DNA of 64,000 nucleotides from an uncultured Alphaproteobacteria bacterium (GTDB taxonomy: Bacteria; Pseudomonadota; Alphaproteobacteria; UBA2966). The DNA lies in NCBI GenBank assembly GCA_958295725.1, contig OY282368.1, positions 2,316,001 to 2,380,000 of the forward strand. Direction: 5' to 3'. The first letter of the stretch is position 1, and the number at the start of each line of letters is the position of its first letter. Below, piece by piece: positions 53,987 through 63,184 of the stretch. The position numbers and the translations under genes were made by a program. Below the pieces are notes generated by a model. The model saw only the letters and a program-made list of their open reading frames with translations, was not told the origin of the DNA and did not search any database.

Positions 53987-54402
53987 GGCGTCGATCCTTC
54001 GAACCACATTCAGGTTTGATTGAAGAAAACCACCCTTCCCCCGATCATCCGCGACCTCGACGGCGCGGCTGCTCAGGGGCCGATAAGTCGAAGGACCTCC
54101 ACCGGAAGACGGTTGCCGTCCGGCGACAAGATACCGTCCCGGCACCGCGGCGGCGCAGGGTTGACGGGAACTCGTTGCATCGAACTGGCCATCTTCACGA
54201 ACACACAACCATCGTGTACCGACGATTCACGATAAACCGCCTCCAATCGCCGATCCAGAAACGGCGATCAGCGAAGGAACGGTTTCCCGAGCGTTTTATC
54301 CCATGGAGTCCGGCATTCCATATTCTCCACGGAAGGTTCCTTTTACGCCGGATGGGCGACGGGGCGCAACCGGTTTGTCGGCTCCGGACGAGGGCGAGCC
54401 GC
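53987..54402. other. Long leuA upstream region (416 bases) without a gene
   Basis: No supported coding region lies between etfA and leuA. A perfect 7-bp hairpin ATCGCCG/CGGCGAT with a nine-base loop is found at 54246-54268, but it has no T-run. No leucine-rich leader peptide was found in a by-eye reading of short minus-strand frames. The length suggests a leuA promoter and a leader RNA of unknown type. Confidence 0.5.
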
Positions 54403-55392
54403 TTATTTTTCGATCTTGCGCATCTCCTCGACGAGATAGGGCAGGATTTCGCGGCAGTCGCCGACGACGCCGAAACGCGCCGAGGCGAAAATATCGGCGT
54501 CCTCGTCCGTGTTGATGGCGACGATGGTCCTGGCGTTGCCGCAGCCCGCCATGTGCTGGCCCGCCCCCGAGATCCCCAGGGCGATATAGAGGTCGGGCGC
54601 CACGGTTTTCCCGGAAAGGCCGATCTGGTAGCCCGGCGGACACCAGCCGAGATCGCAGGCCACGCGGCTGGCCCCGACCGCGCCGTCCAGCGCGTCGGCG
54701 AGCTCTCTCGCCGCGGCGAAGCCGTCGGGGCCGCCGACGCCGCGTCCGCCGGCGACAACGACGCGGGCATTCTCCAGGCGCGCCCCCGCCGCGCCTTCCG
54801 TGTCGCGCGCCACCACCCGCGTTCGCACCCGGTCGGGCGTCACGATGGCGTCGCGGGCGACGATGCCGCCACTCCGGGAGTCGTCGCGCGGCAACGCGTC
54901 GAAGGACTTGGTCTTGATCGTAGCGACCGCGGGAGAGCTCTCGAAGGAGACCCGCTCCCGCGCGATGCCGCCGTAGCAGGGGCGGGTGAAGAGGATATCC
55001 GCGGCGTCGGCGTCCACATCCACGCAACCCGTGGCCGTGGTGCTTCCCAGGCGGAACGCGAGGCGCGGGGCGAGATCGGCGCCGAAGCTCGTATGCGGCA
55101 AGAGGACGGCCGCCGGGTCGACCTCGCCGCTCAGTGCCTCCAGGTCGGGCAGCCAGGCATCCGCCTGGTAGGGTTCGAGCAGCGCGTTGTCGACGACGTG
55201 AACCTCGTCGGCGCCCCTGGCGACGAGATCTCCTCCGACGGCCTCGTCGACGTCGGCGCCGAGACACGCGGCGATGACCTTGCCGCCCTTGGCCGTGGCG
55301 ATAGAGCGGGCCACCGCGATCAGCTCCAGGGTCAACCCGGTCGGCCCACCGGCCTCCAGCTCCGCCACGGCCAGAACGTTACCCGTGCTCAT
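54403..55392 (-). CDS. etfA: Electron transfer flavoprotein, alpha subunit
   Basis: A 329-residue ETF alpha subunit. The C-terminal FAD-binding domain is clear: PDLYIALGISGAGQHMAGCG followed by NARTIVAINTDEDADIF and a VGDCREILPYLVEEM end. The N-terminal domain pairs with the beta subunit. ETF carries electrons from dehydrogenases to ETF:quinone oxidoreductase. It starts 12 bases after etfB. The upstream member of this run is a sulfite-oxidase-type molybdoenzyme, not an acyl-CoA dehydrogenase, which suggests a dedicated rather than a housekeeping ETF. Confidence 0.95.
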   Translation of the reverse strand: MSTGNVLAVAELEAGGPTGLTLELIAVARSIATAKGGKVIAACLGADVDEAVGGDLVARGADEVHVVDNALLEPYQADAWLPDLEALSGEVDPAAVLLPHTSFGADLAPRLAFRLGSTTATGCVDVDADAADILFTRPCYGGIARERVSFESSPAVATIKTKSFDALPRDDSRSGGIVARDAIVTPDRVRTRVVARDTEGAAGARLENARVVVAGGRGVGGPDGFAAARELADALDGAVGASRVACDLGWCPPGYQIGLSGKTVAPDLYIALGISGAGQHMAGCGNARTIVAINTDEDADIFASARFGVVGDCREILPYLVEEMRKIEK

Positions 55393-55404
55393 GTCGCCTC
55401 GTGC

Positions 55405-56217
55405 TCACAGTACCTTCTCTTCGACGAGCCGCCGGGCGAGGGCCGCGGCGACCGCCCGCGCGCCGTCGCCTTCGATGAACTCGCACGCGGTGTCGGAGAC
55501 GGGTACGTAAAGCCGCTCCAGCCTCCGGCGCGCGGCCGCCGCGCCGACCTCCCCGATGTCCGCGCCGATGTCGGCCGGCCCCCAAGTCTCGACCGGCTTC
55601 TTCGCCGCGCGCATGGTCTCCCGGAGGCTCGCGTTACGGACGCCGCCCATCTCGTGCGAGACGGTGACCAGGGCAGGTAGGGGCGCCTCGACGGTCTCGG
55701 AGCCGTCCTCCAGAACCCGGATCGCCCGGACCACGCCGTCGGCTACATCGATCTTGCGGGCGAACGTGATCGCGGGGATGCCGCACAGCTCGGCGAGGCC
55801 GGGCCCGACCACGCCGGCGTCGAGATCTGCGGCCTGTCGTCCAGCGAGCACGAGATCGACAGTCCCGAGCTTCGCGATCGCCTTCGCCAGCACGTGGGCG
55901 GTCGCGTAGCTGTCGGAGTCGGCGAAGGCGGGATCGCTCATCATCACGGCGTCGTCCGCGCCGAGCGCCAGCACGTGCTTGACGATCCTCCGCGCGCTCT
56001 CGTCGCCGACGGTGAGCGCCGTGATCCGGACCTCGCCCCCGTCGCCCAGCGCGTCCCGGATGCGCAGTGCCGCCTCGACCGCCTGCTCGTCGAACGGACT
56101 GATGACCGGCGACATGCCCGGAATCGCGACGACCCGCCGGGCGTCCTCGTCGATGCGGAACAGGCTCGGCGCGATCTCCGGATCGGGGATCTGCTTGATG
56201 CAGACCGCGATGTGCAC
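55405..56217 (-). CDS. etfB: Electron transfer flavoprotein, beta subunit
   Basis: A 270-residue ETF beta subunit holding AMP. The start IAVCIKQIPDPE, the SPFDEQAVEAALRIRD segment, DLVLAGRQAADLDAGVVGPGLAELCGIPAI and the C-terminal regions match the family. It lies 18 bases after the sulfite-oxidase-family gene and 12 bases before etfA, so the three genes are probably one transcript. It forms the heterodimer with EtfA. Confidence 0.95.
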   Translation of the reverse strand: MHIAVCIKQIPDPEIAPSLFRIDEDARRVVAIPGMSPVISPFDEQAVEAALRIRDALGDGGEVRITALTVGDESARRIVKHVLALGADDAVMMSDPAFADSDSYATAHVLAKAIAKLGTVDLVLAGRQAADLDAGVVGPGLAELCGIPAITFARKIDVADGVVRAIRVLEDGSETVEAPLPALVTVSHEMGGVRNASLRETMRAAKKPVETWGPADIGADIGEVGAAAARRRLERLYVPVSDTACEFIEGDGARAVAAALARRLVEEKVL

Positions 56218-56235
56218 GGACCGCTCTCCTTCTTC

Positions 56236-57495
56236 CTACTCGATCTCGACATCGACGGGGACGATCCCGTCGAAATGCTTGCGCTGGAAGTTCCACTCGG
56301 TGACCGGCTGCCGGCGGCCCTTTTCGTCGGTACCGCGGGCCATCAGCGTGTGATGCCCCGGCCTGGCGTCCCACAAGCAGGACCAGCGGCGCCACAGATA
56401 ACGGTCGGCGTGCTCCTCGATGTGGGCGTCGTTCCATGTCTCGCCGTTGTCGGTGGAGACCTCGACCCGGACCATCGCGCCCTCTCCGCTCCAGGCGAGG
56501 CCACGGATGGCGTAGGTGTCGGCCGGCAGCGGCGATTCCTCCTCGAGCGGCTCGGTGATCACCGTCTTCACGCCGAGGGCCGTCATCATCTTCTTGTCGG
56601 GGTCGTCGGGTCCCTTGCCCGACACGAAGTAGTGGGTCTGGTGATAACAGTCCGGCATGCGGTCCATCACCTCGACCCTGTGTATCCATTTGACCCACCA
56701 GTTTCCGGCCCAGCCCGGAACCACCATGCGGACGGGCGCGCCGTGCACGTGGGTCAGGTATTCGCCGTTATGGGCCCAGGCGAGGAGGGTCTCGGAATCC
56801 ATCGCCTTTTCGATGGGCAATCCCTTGTCGTAGTTGATGACGCCGGGATCGTGGACCTCGAAATCCGTGCGCCCCACCGAGCGGTACTGGATGGTGGGGT
56901 CCGGCCGCCCGCGGTCGAACCCCTCGACGCGGATGGCGACGGCGGAGTCCTTGACGCCCGCGCGTTCCAGCACTTCCCGGAGACGGACGCCGGTCCACTC
57001 GCCTCCCGACACGATGCAGGTCGCCGGCATCAACGAGCTCAGTTCCCTCAGGTCGATCTCCCCGCTGTCGGCCATTCCGTGCCAGTCGACGCCCTCGACC
57101 TCTTCGCGCACGGTACGCGATGGCTTGGGCAGGTTGCCGCCCTTGGCGCGGGACTCCAGATAATCCCAAAATTCCGTGTCGTCGCCGGCGCACTCCGTCA
57201 CCGCGCGGACGGTGTGGCCGGGCAGCTTGCGCAGATCCTCGAGCGTATAGGTCGCGGGGTTCTCGACCTCGCCGCAGATCTCGAAGGAATAGTCGTCGGG
57301 ATGGACGGGCTCGGGCATCTGAAGCTGGGCGACGATGTAGTAGGCGTCCGTCGGCGTGATCAGGCCTTCCAGCTCGAGGAACGGCGTGCGCGCGTGGATC
57401 GTGCGGCCCTCCTGGTCCTTGCTCGGCGACAACCGGTAGCGCTTGCGGTCCGGCCAGCCCATTACCCAATCGCCCTCGATCTCCCTGCGCGGCAT
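56236..57495 (-). CDS. Sulfite-oxidase-family molybdopterin oxidoreductase, cytoplasmic
   Basis: A 419-residue Mo-cofactor enzyme. The Mo-coordinating Cys is C102 in VTECAGDDTEFW; GGEWTGVRLREVLERAG and HGAPVRMVVPGWAGNWWVKW are the pterin-binding signatures, and a Mo-co dimerisation domain (about 300-415) follows. The arginine-containing motif after the Cys in sulfite oxidases (CAGNRR) is absent here, so the substrate may not be sulfite. There is no Tat or Sec signal and no haem domain, so the enzyme should be cytoplasmic and needs an electron acceptor; the etfB-etfA genes start 18 bases downstream. The ATG at 57495 has a GAGGAGAGG site upstream. Confidence 0.85.
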   Translation of the reverse strand: MPRREIEGDWVMGWPDRKRYRLSPSKDQEGRTIHARTPFLELEGLITPTDAYYIVAQLQMPEPVHPDDYSFEICGEVENPATYTLEDLRKLPGHTVRAVTECAGDDTEFWDYLESRAKGGNLPKPSRTVREEVEGVDWHGMADSGEIDLRELSSLMPATCIVSGGEWTGVRLREVLERAGVKDSAVAIRVEGFDRGRPDPTIQYRSVGRTDFEVHDPGVINYDKGLPIEKAMDSETLLAWAHNGEYLTHVHGAPVRMVVPGWAGNWWVKWIHRVEVMDRMPDCYHQTHYFVSGKGPDDPDKKMMTALGVKTVITEPLEEESPLPADTYAIRGLAWSGEGAMVRVEVSTDNGETWNDAHIEEHADRYLWRRWSCLWDARPGHHTLMARGTDEKGRRQPVTEWNFQRKHFDGIVPVDVEIE

Positions 57496-57642
57496 CTTCG
57501 ACCTCTCCTCGTTCGTGTGGGCGCCCCGAAGGGCGTCGGCACCTTCACCACAGAATAGCAGGCGCCATGCGCGATGGGGAGGCGGGCGTGAAGGCCGCCC
57601 GGCCGTCATCGCCCGCTCGATACGGTCTCCGGGGAGACGAAC

Positions 57643-58227
57643 TCAGAACGACGAATGGGGTTCCTTCAGGAACGCCAGTTCCTCCGCGGTCGACCGGCGT
57701 CCCAACGCCTCGTTGCGGTGGGGAAAACGTCCGAAGCGCTCGATGATCTCGCAGTGGCGGCGCGCCGCGAAACGCGCCTTCTCCCGGAACTCTTCGTCGA
57801 AATCCGGCAGCATCCTCGAAAACAGCGCCACGCACTGCCGTTGATCGGCCAGGTTCTCGCTGTGCTCGAAAGGCAGATAGACGAACAGGCGCTGCGCGGC
57901 TGTCAACCGGCGGTCGAATCCCCGGTCCACCGCCCGCCGCGCGACCGACCGCGCCCTGGCGTCCGCGGCGTAGGCCTCGGGGAGCCCCCGGAACATGTTC
58001 CGGGGGAACTGGTCGAGCGTGACGATCAGGGCCAGGGCGCCTTCCGCGGTTTCCTGCCATGAATCGTACTCGCCCGCCGAGGCTCTCGCGACGTCCCGCC
58101 CGAAGCGGTCGCGGATCTCGGAATCGAAGGCCTCGTCCTTCCCGAACCAAGCCGCCCGGCGCGAGCCGAAATCCGCTCCGGCGGGACCGCCGAACCAGAA
58201 CTCCAGAACGTCGGAATACTCCGTCAT
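57643..58227 (-). CDS. DUF924 family protein
   Basis: A 194-residue soluble helical protein of the DUF924 family, whose fold is TPR-like and whose function is unknown. The family's motifs are present: VLEFWFGGP, WFGKDEAFDSEIRDRF, ALALIVTLDQFPRNMFRG, FVYLPFEHSENLADQ and RFGRFPHRNEALGR. It stands alone on the minus strand between ilvC and the molybdoenzyme gene, 61 bases after the ilvC start side is passed, and could be read through from neither with certainty. Confidence 0.9.
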   Translation of the reverse strand: MTEYSDVLEFWFGGPAGADFGSRRAAWFGKDEAFDSEIRDRFGRDVARASAGEYDSWQETAEGALALIVTLDQFPRNMFRGLPEAYAADARARSVARRAVDRGFDRRLTAAQRLFVYLPFEHSENLADQRQCVALFSRMLPDFDEEFREKARFAARRHCEIIERFGRFPHRNEALGRRSTAEELAFLKEPHSSF

Positions 58228-58288
58228 GGCCGGAGCCCCTGGAGACGCGGCTTCAGGGATACGCAGCCGCGCCGCGCCCGATACACGA

Positions 58289-59891
<1,603 letters not shown>

Positions 59892-59967
59892 GGCGATTGT
59901 CCCTGGGCGAGCCGGGCGGCGGACGATACGCGTCCGGGCCCGCGCCCGGACGCGACGGCGTTCCCGC

Positions 59968-61722
59968 TCACACCACCGCCAGTCCGTCCTCGTTGACCTC
60001 GGTGTCCCCGTTGGGTCCGAGCAGCATGTCGTAATGGGCCGAGCCCGCGGGGATCATGGGGAAGCAGTTCTCGTCGGGGTCGACCCGAATGTCGGCGATC
60101 ACCGGTCCCGGAACCGCCATCATCTCCTCGACGACCTTGTCCAGCTCGCCCGGTTCGGTGGCTCGCAGGCCCGTGACGCCGAACGATTCGGCCAGACGCA
60201 CGAAGTCGGGCAGCGAATCCATGTAGCTTTCGGCGTAGCGGCCGCCGTGGAGGAGCTCCTGCCACTGGCGCACCATCCCCATGTAGCGGTTGTTGAGCAG
60301 GAACACCTTGACCGGCGCGCGGTGCTGCACCGCGGTGGACAGCTCCTGGATGCACATCAGCAGCGACGCCTCGCCGGAAACGCAGACGACGGGGGCGCCG
60401 GGGTGGGCGATCTGGACGCCGATAGCCGCCGGGAGACCATAGCCCATCGTCCCCAGACCGCCGGAGGTCATCCAGCGATTGGGCTTCTCGAACGGCAGGA
60501 ACTGCGCCGCCCACATCTGATGCTGGCCGACGTCCGTGGTAACGTAGACGTCGCGACCCTCGCACCGCTCGCGCAGCCGCTCCAGCGCGTATTGCGGCTT
60601 GATCGGGCCGTCGCCCTGCTCGTAACGGAGACAGTCCCGCCCGCGCCACGTGTCGATCTGGTTCCACCAGTCCTCGACGGACGACGCGTCGGGGCGCACT
60701 CCGGACGACTTCCAGACTCCGATCATGTCTTCCAGGACGTGGGCGCAGTCGCCGACGACGGCGACGTCCACCGGGACGTTCTTGTTGATCGACGACGGGT
60801 CGATGTCGATGTGGATCTTCCTCGATCCCTTGCTGAATTCGTCGAGCCGTCCGGTGATGCGATCGTCGAAGCGTGCGCCGACCGCGACCATGACGTCGCA
60901 GCCGGCCATCGCCAGGTTGGCCTCGTAGGTGCCGTGCATCCCGAGCATCCCCAGCCACTGGGGATCCGAGGCCGGGAAACATCCGAGCCCCATGACCGTG
61001 CTCGTGATGGGAAAGCCCGTCAGGCGGACGAACTCGGTCAGCAACCGCGACGCCGACGGGCCCGAGTTCACGACCCCGCCGCCGGAATAGACGATCGGCC
61101 GCTTGGCGGAGATCAGCATCTTCACCGCCCGCTCGATGGCGCCGGGATCGCCCTTCAACCGGGGACGATAGGTCTTGTGCCGAACCGTTCCCGGCGGGAC
61201 GTACTCGCCTTCGGCGACGGAGACGTCCTTGGGAATATCGACGACCACCGGTCCGGGACGGCCGGAGGTGGCGACGTAGAACGCCTCGTGGATGACGCGC
61301 GCGAGGTCGTCGACGTCCCTCACGAGGTAGTTGTGTTTGGTGCACGGCCGGGTGATGCCGACGGTGTCCGCCTCCTGGAAGGCGTCGTTGCCGATGAGGT
61401 GCGTGGCCACCTGACCCGTCAGGCACACGACGGGGATACTGTCCATCATCGCGTCGGTCAGCCCGGTCACCGCGTTGGTCGCCCCCGGACCCGAAGTCAC
61501 GAGGACGACGCCGGGTTTGCCCGTCGAGCGGGCGTACCCCTCCGCCATGTGCGTCGCGCCCTGCTCGTGCCGTACGAGCACGTGCCGGATACGGTTCTGC
61601 TGGAATATGGCATCGTAAAGCGGGAGTACGGCGCCGCCGGGATACCCGAAGATTATGTCGACCCCCTGGTCCTCGAGCGCCCTGAGGACGATCCGCGATC
61701 CCGACATGCGCGCGTCTGACAT
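59968..61722 (-). CDS. ilvB: Acetolactate synthase, large (catalytic) subunit
   Basis: A 584-residue thiamine-diphosphate enzyme condensing pyruvate (or pyruvate and 2-ketobutyrate) in branched-chain amino acid synthesis. Seen are IIFGYPGGAVLPLYDAI, the ThDP-activating Glu in VLVRHEQGATHMAEGYA, the central FAD-binding domain, and the C-terminal ThDP/Mg motif, which reads SGEASLLMCIQELSTAV...LLNN with Glu (E451) where GDG/GDA-type Asp is canonical. The ATG at 61722 is used; an ATG five codons in is also possible. It is the first gene of ilvB-ilvN-ilvC. Confidence 0.97.
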   Translation of the reverse strand: MSDARMSGSRIVLRALEDQGVDIIFGYPGGAVLPLYDAIFQQNRIRHVLVRHEQGATHMAEGYARSTGKPGVVLVTSGPGATNAVTGLTDAMMDSIPVVCLTGQVATHLIGNDAFQEADTVGITRPCTKHNYLVRDVDDLARVIHEAFYVATSGRPGPVVVDIPKDVSVAEGEYVPPGTVRHKTYRPRLKGDPGAIERAVKMLISAKRPIVYSGGGVVNSGPSASRLLTEFVRLTGFPITSTVMGLGCFPASDPQWLGMLGMHGTYEANLAMAGCDVMVAVGARFDDRITGRLDEFSKGSRKIHIDIDPSSINKNVPVDVAVVGDCAHVLEDMIGVWKSSGVRPDASSVEDWWNQIDTWRGRDCLRYEQGDGPIKPQYALERLRERCEGRDVYVTTDVGQHQMWAAQFLPFEKPNRWMTSGGLGTMGYGLPAAIGVQIAHPGAPVVCVSGEASLLMCIQELSTAVQHRAPVKVFLLNNRYMGMVRQWQELLHGGRYAESYMDSLPDFVRLAESFGVTGLRATEPGELDKVVEEMMAVPGPVIADIRVDPDENCFPMIPAGSAHYDMLLGPNGDTEVNEDGLAVV

Positions 61723-61838
61723 TGGCTCGATCCTGTCATCACGACGAAGCCGCCCACTGCCGCTCGGCGCTGGGCGGCCGGAAGCCCGGGCGGTCGCGTC
61801 CCCGCGACCCAAGTCCGGGCCCGAAAATACGGGCGACA

Positions 61839-61866
61839 ACCTATGTCCCGCCGGTCGGGGGGTCAA
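61839..61866 (-). promoter_or_regulatory. Candidate promoter of the ilv operon
   Basis: On the minus strand TTGACC (61866-61861) is followed after 16 bases by TAGGTT (61844-61839), about 115 bases upstream of ilvB. The -35 match is good, the -10 poor. A small hairpin, GCCCG/CGGGC, lies right after it (61819-61834). No T-run-bearing attenuator was found in the leader. Confidence 0.35.
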
Positions 61867-61944
61867 TATACACCGTGCATCGGGAGCCGCCACCGGAATT
61901 GCGGTAGCGGTCGCTGTCGCGGGCCGTGTCCGCCCATCCAGCGT

Positions 61945-62154
61945 TCACCGCATCTTCGAGCGTACAGAGCCGGTCAGCCGCTGCGGGCGTCGCGAGCACG
62001 GGTCGAGGCGGTTGCGGTCCGCCATCCTCCGCCATCGGTAGAGGGTCGATCCCGGAACGCCGACGGCGTTGGCAGCCGCTCGTGCGGTCAGGCCGTCGGC
62101 CCTGGCCTGGCGCCAGCGCTCGAGGGGCCGCGTCTCATATCTGTCTGAACGAGG
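61945..62154 (-). pseudogene. Transposase/integrase N-terminal fragment (helix-turn-helix)
   Basis: This 69-codon minus-strand frame directly abuts the miaA stop and ends at a TGA at 61947-61945. It encodes LERWRQARADGLTARAAANA and VGVPGSTLYRWRRM, a helix-turn-helix typical of IS481/IS3-like transposases, followed by the LDPCSRRPQRL linker seen just before the catalytic core in such proteins. No start codon, no DDE catalytic core and no inverted repeats are visible, so it is a relic. It lies between the ilv promoter region and miaA. Confidence 0.55.
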
Positions 62155-63099
62155 TCACCGGCGAACGAACGGCAGGATTTCCGGAAGGAGGTTTTCCGGA
62201 TCCCGCGCCTCGAATCGCCGCCAGTCGGCCATCCGGTTGCGGAACCACGTCATCTGACGCTTGGCGTAGCGTCGCGTCGCGCGCTGTCCCGCCGCGACCG
62301 CTTCGTCGAGGCTGGCCTCGCCGTCCAGATGCCGCGCGAGCTCGCGGACGCCGACCGCCTTCATGACGGGATGCGAGGCCGGAACCGCGCGGGCGAGAAG
62401 ATCCTGCACCTCGTCCACGGCCCCGCTGGCCACCGCCTTCTCGAAGCGGTCGTCGCAGCGGGCGTACAGGGTCTCCCGCGGCGCCGACACCACGATCCCG
62501 GCGAAACGGCCCGGCGCGCGCGTGTCCGTGTGGCGGCGTCGCCACTCCGCCAGCGATACGCCCGTCGCCTCGACGACTTCCCATGCCCGCGTCATCCGTT
62601 GCCGGTCGGAGGGTGGGATGCGCGCCGCCATGAGCGGGTCCCTGCGGGACAGTTCCTCGTGGAACGGAACGTTGCCGAGCTCGTCGAGCAGCCTTTCGCC
62701 TCGTTCCCGGACGGCGGCGGGAATGTCGGGAACGGGAGCGAGGCCCTCGATAAGCGCCTGGAAATACAGGCCGGTTCCGCCGACGACGAGGAACACGCGG
62801 CCGTCCGAACGCGCCCGCGATATCTCCTCCCCGGCCAGCTCGCGCCAGCGGCCGGCCGAACACCGCCGGTCGCTCGGGAAGATCCCGTAGAGACGGTGGG
62901 GCGCCCGCGCCTCGTCGTCCGGCGACGGACGGGCGGTCAGTATCCTCAGATCGCGATAGACCTGCATGCTGTCCGAATTTATGATCGTCGCCCCGCCGCA
63001 AGGCTCCAGGGCCTCCGCGAGCGCGAGCGCGAGGCGGGACTTTCCCGCGGCGGTGGGGCCCGCGATCAGAATGCCCGTATGCGCCGGTTCATCCGGCAT
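62155..63099 (-). CDS. miaA: tRNA dimethylallyltransferase
   Basis: A 314-residue enzyme that adds the isopentenyl group to A37 of UNN-decoding tRNAs, providing the substrate of MiaB. The P-loop GPTAAGKS is at 14-21; INSDSMQVYRDLRILTARP and LVVGGTGLYFQAL are diagnostic, as is the C-terminal RRYAKRQMTWFRNR. The ATG at 63099 is used; the frame is open upstream but without homology. It is divergent from serB by 85 bases, which presumably hold both promoters. Confidence 0.97.
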   Translation of the reverse strand: MPDEPAHTGILIAGPTAAGKSRLALALAEALEPCGGATIINSDSMQVYRDLRILTARPSPDDEARAPHRLYGIFPSDRRCSAGRWRELAGEEISRARSDGRVFLVVGGTGLYFQALIEGLAPVPDIPAAVRERGERLLDELGNVPFHEELSRRDPLMAARIPPSDRQRMTRAWEVVEATGVSLAEWRRRHTDTRAPGRFAGIVVSAPRETLYARCDDRFEKAVASGAVDEVQDLLARAVPASHPVMKAVGVRELARHLDGEASLDEAVAAGQRATRRYAKRQMTWFRNRMADWRRFEARDPENLLPEILPFVRR

Positions 63100-63184
63100 G
63101 GGCACCCAGGGACAGACATTCCGCGACCATGTTCCGCGACATCGTTGTTCCCCGGCCGCGCCGCCGCGTTTCGAGGCGCGGTCG

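Noticed and set aside
61841..62035. A 64-codon minus-strand ATG frame in the miaA-ilvB interval.
   Set aside because: It runs in a different frame from the helix-turn-helix relic, has no recognisable motif and no ribosome-binding site.
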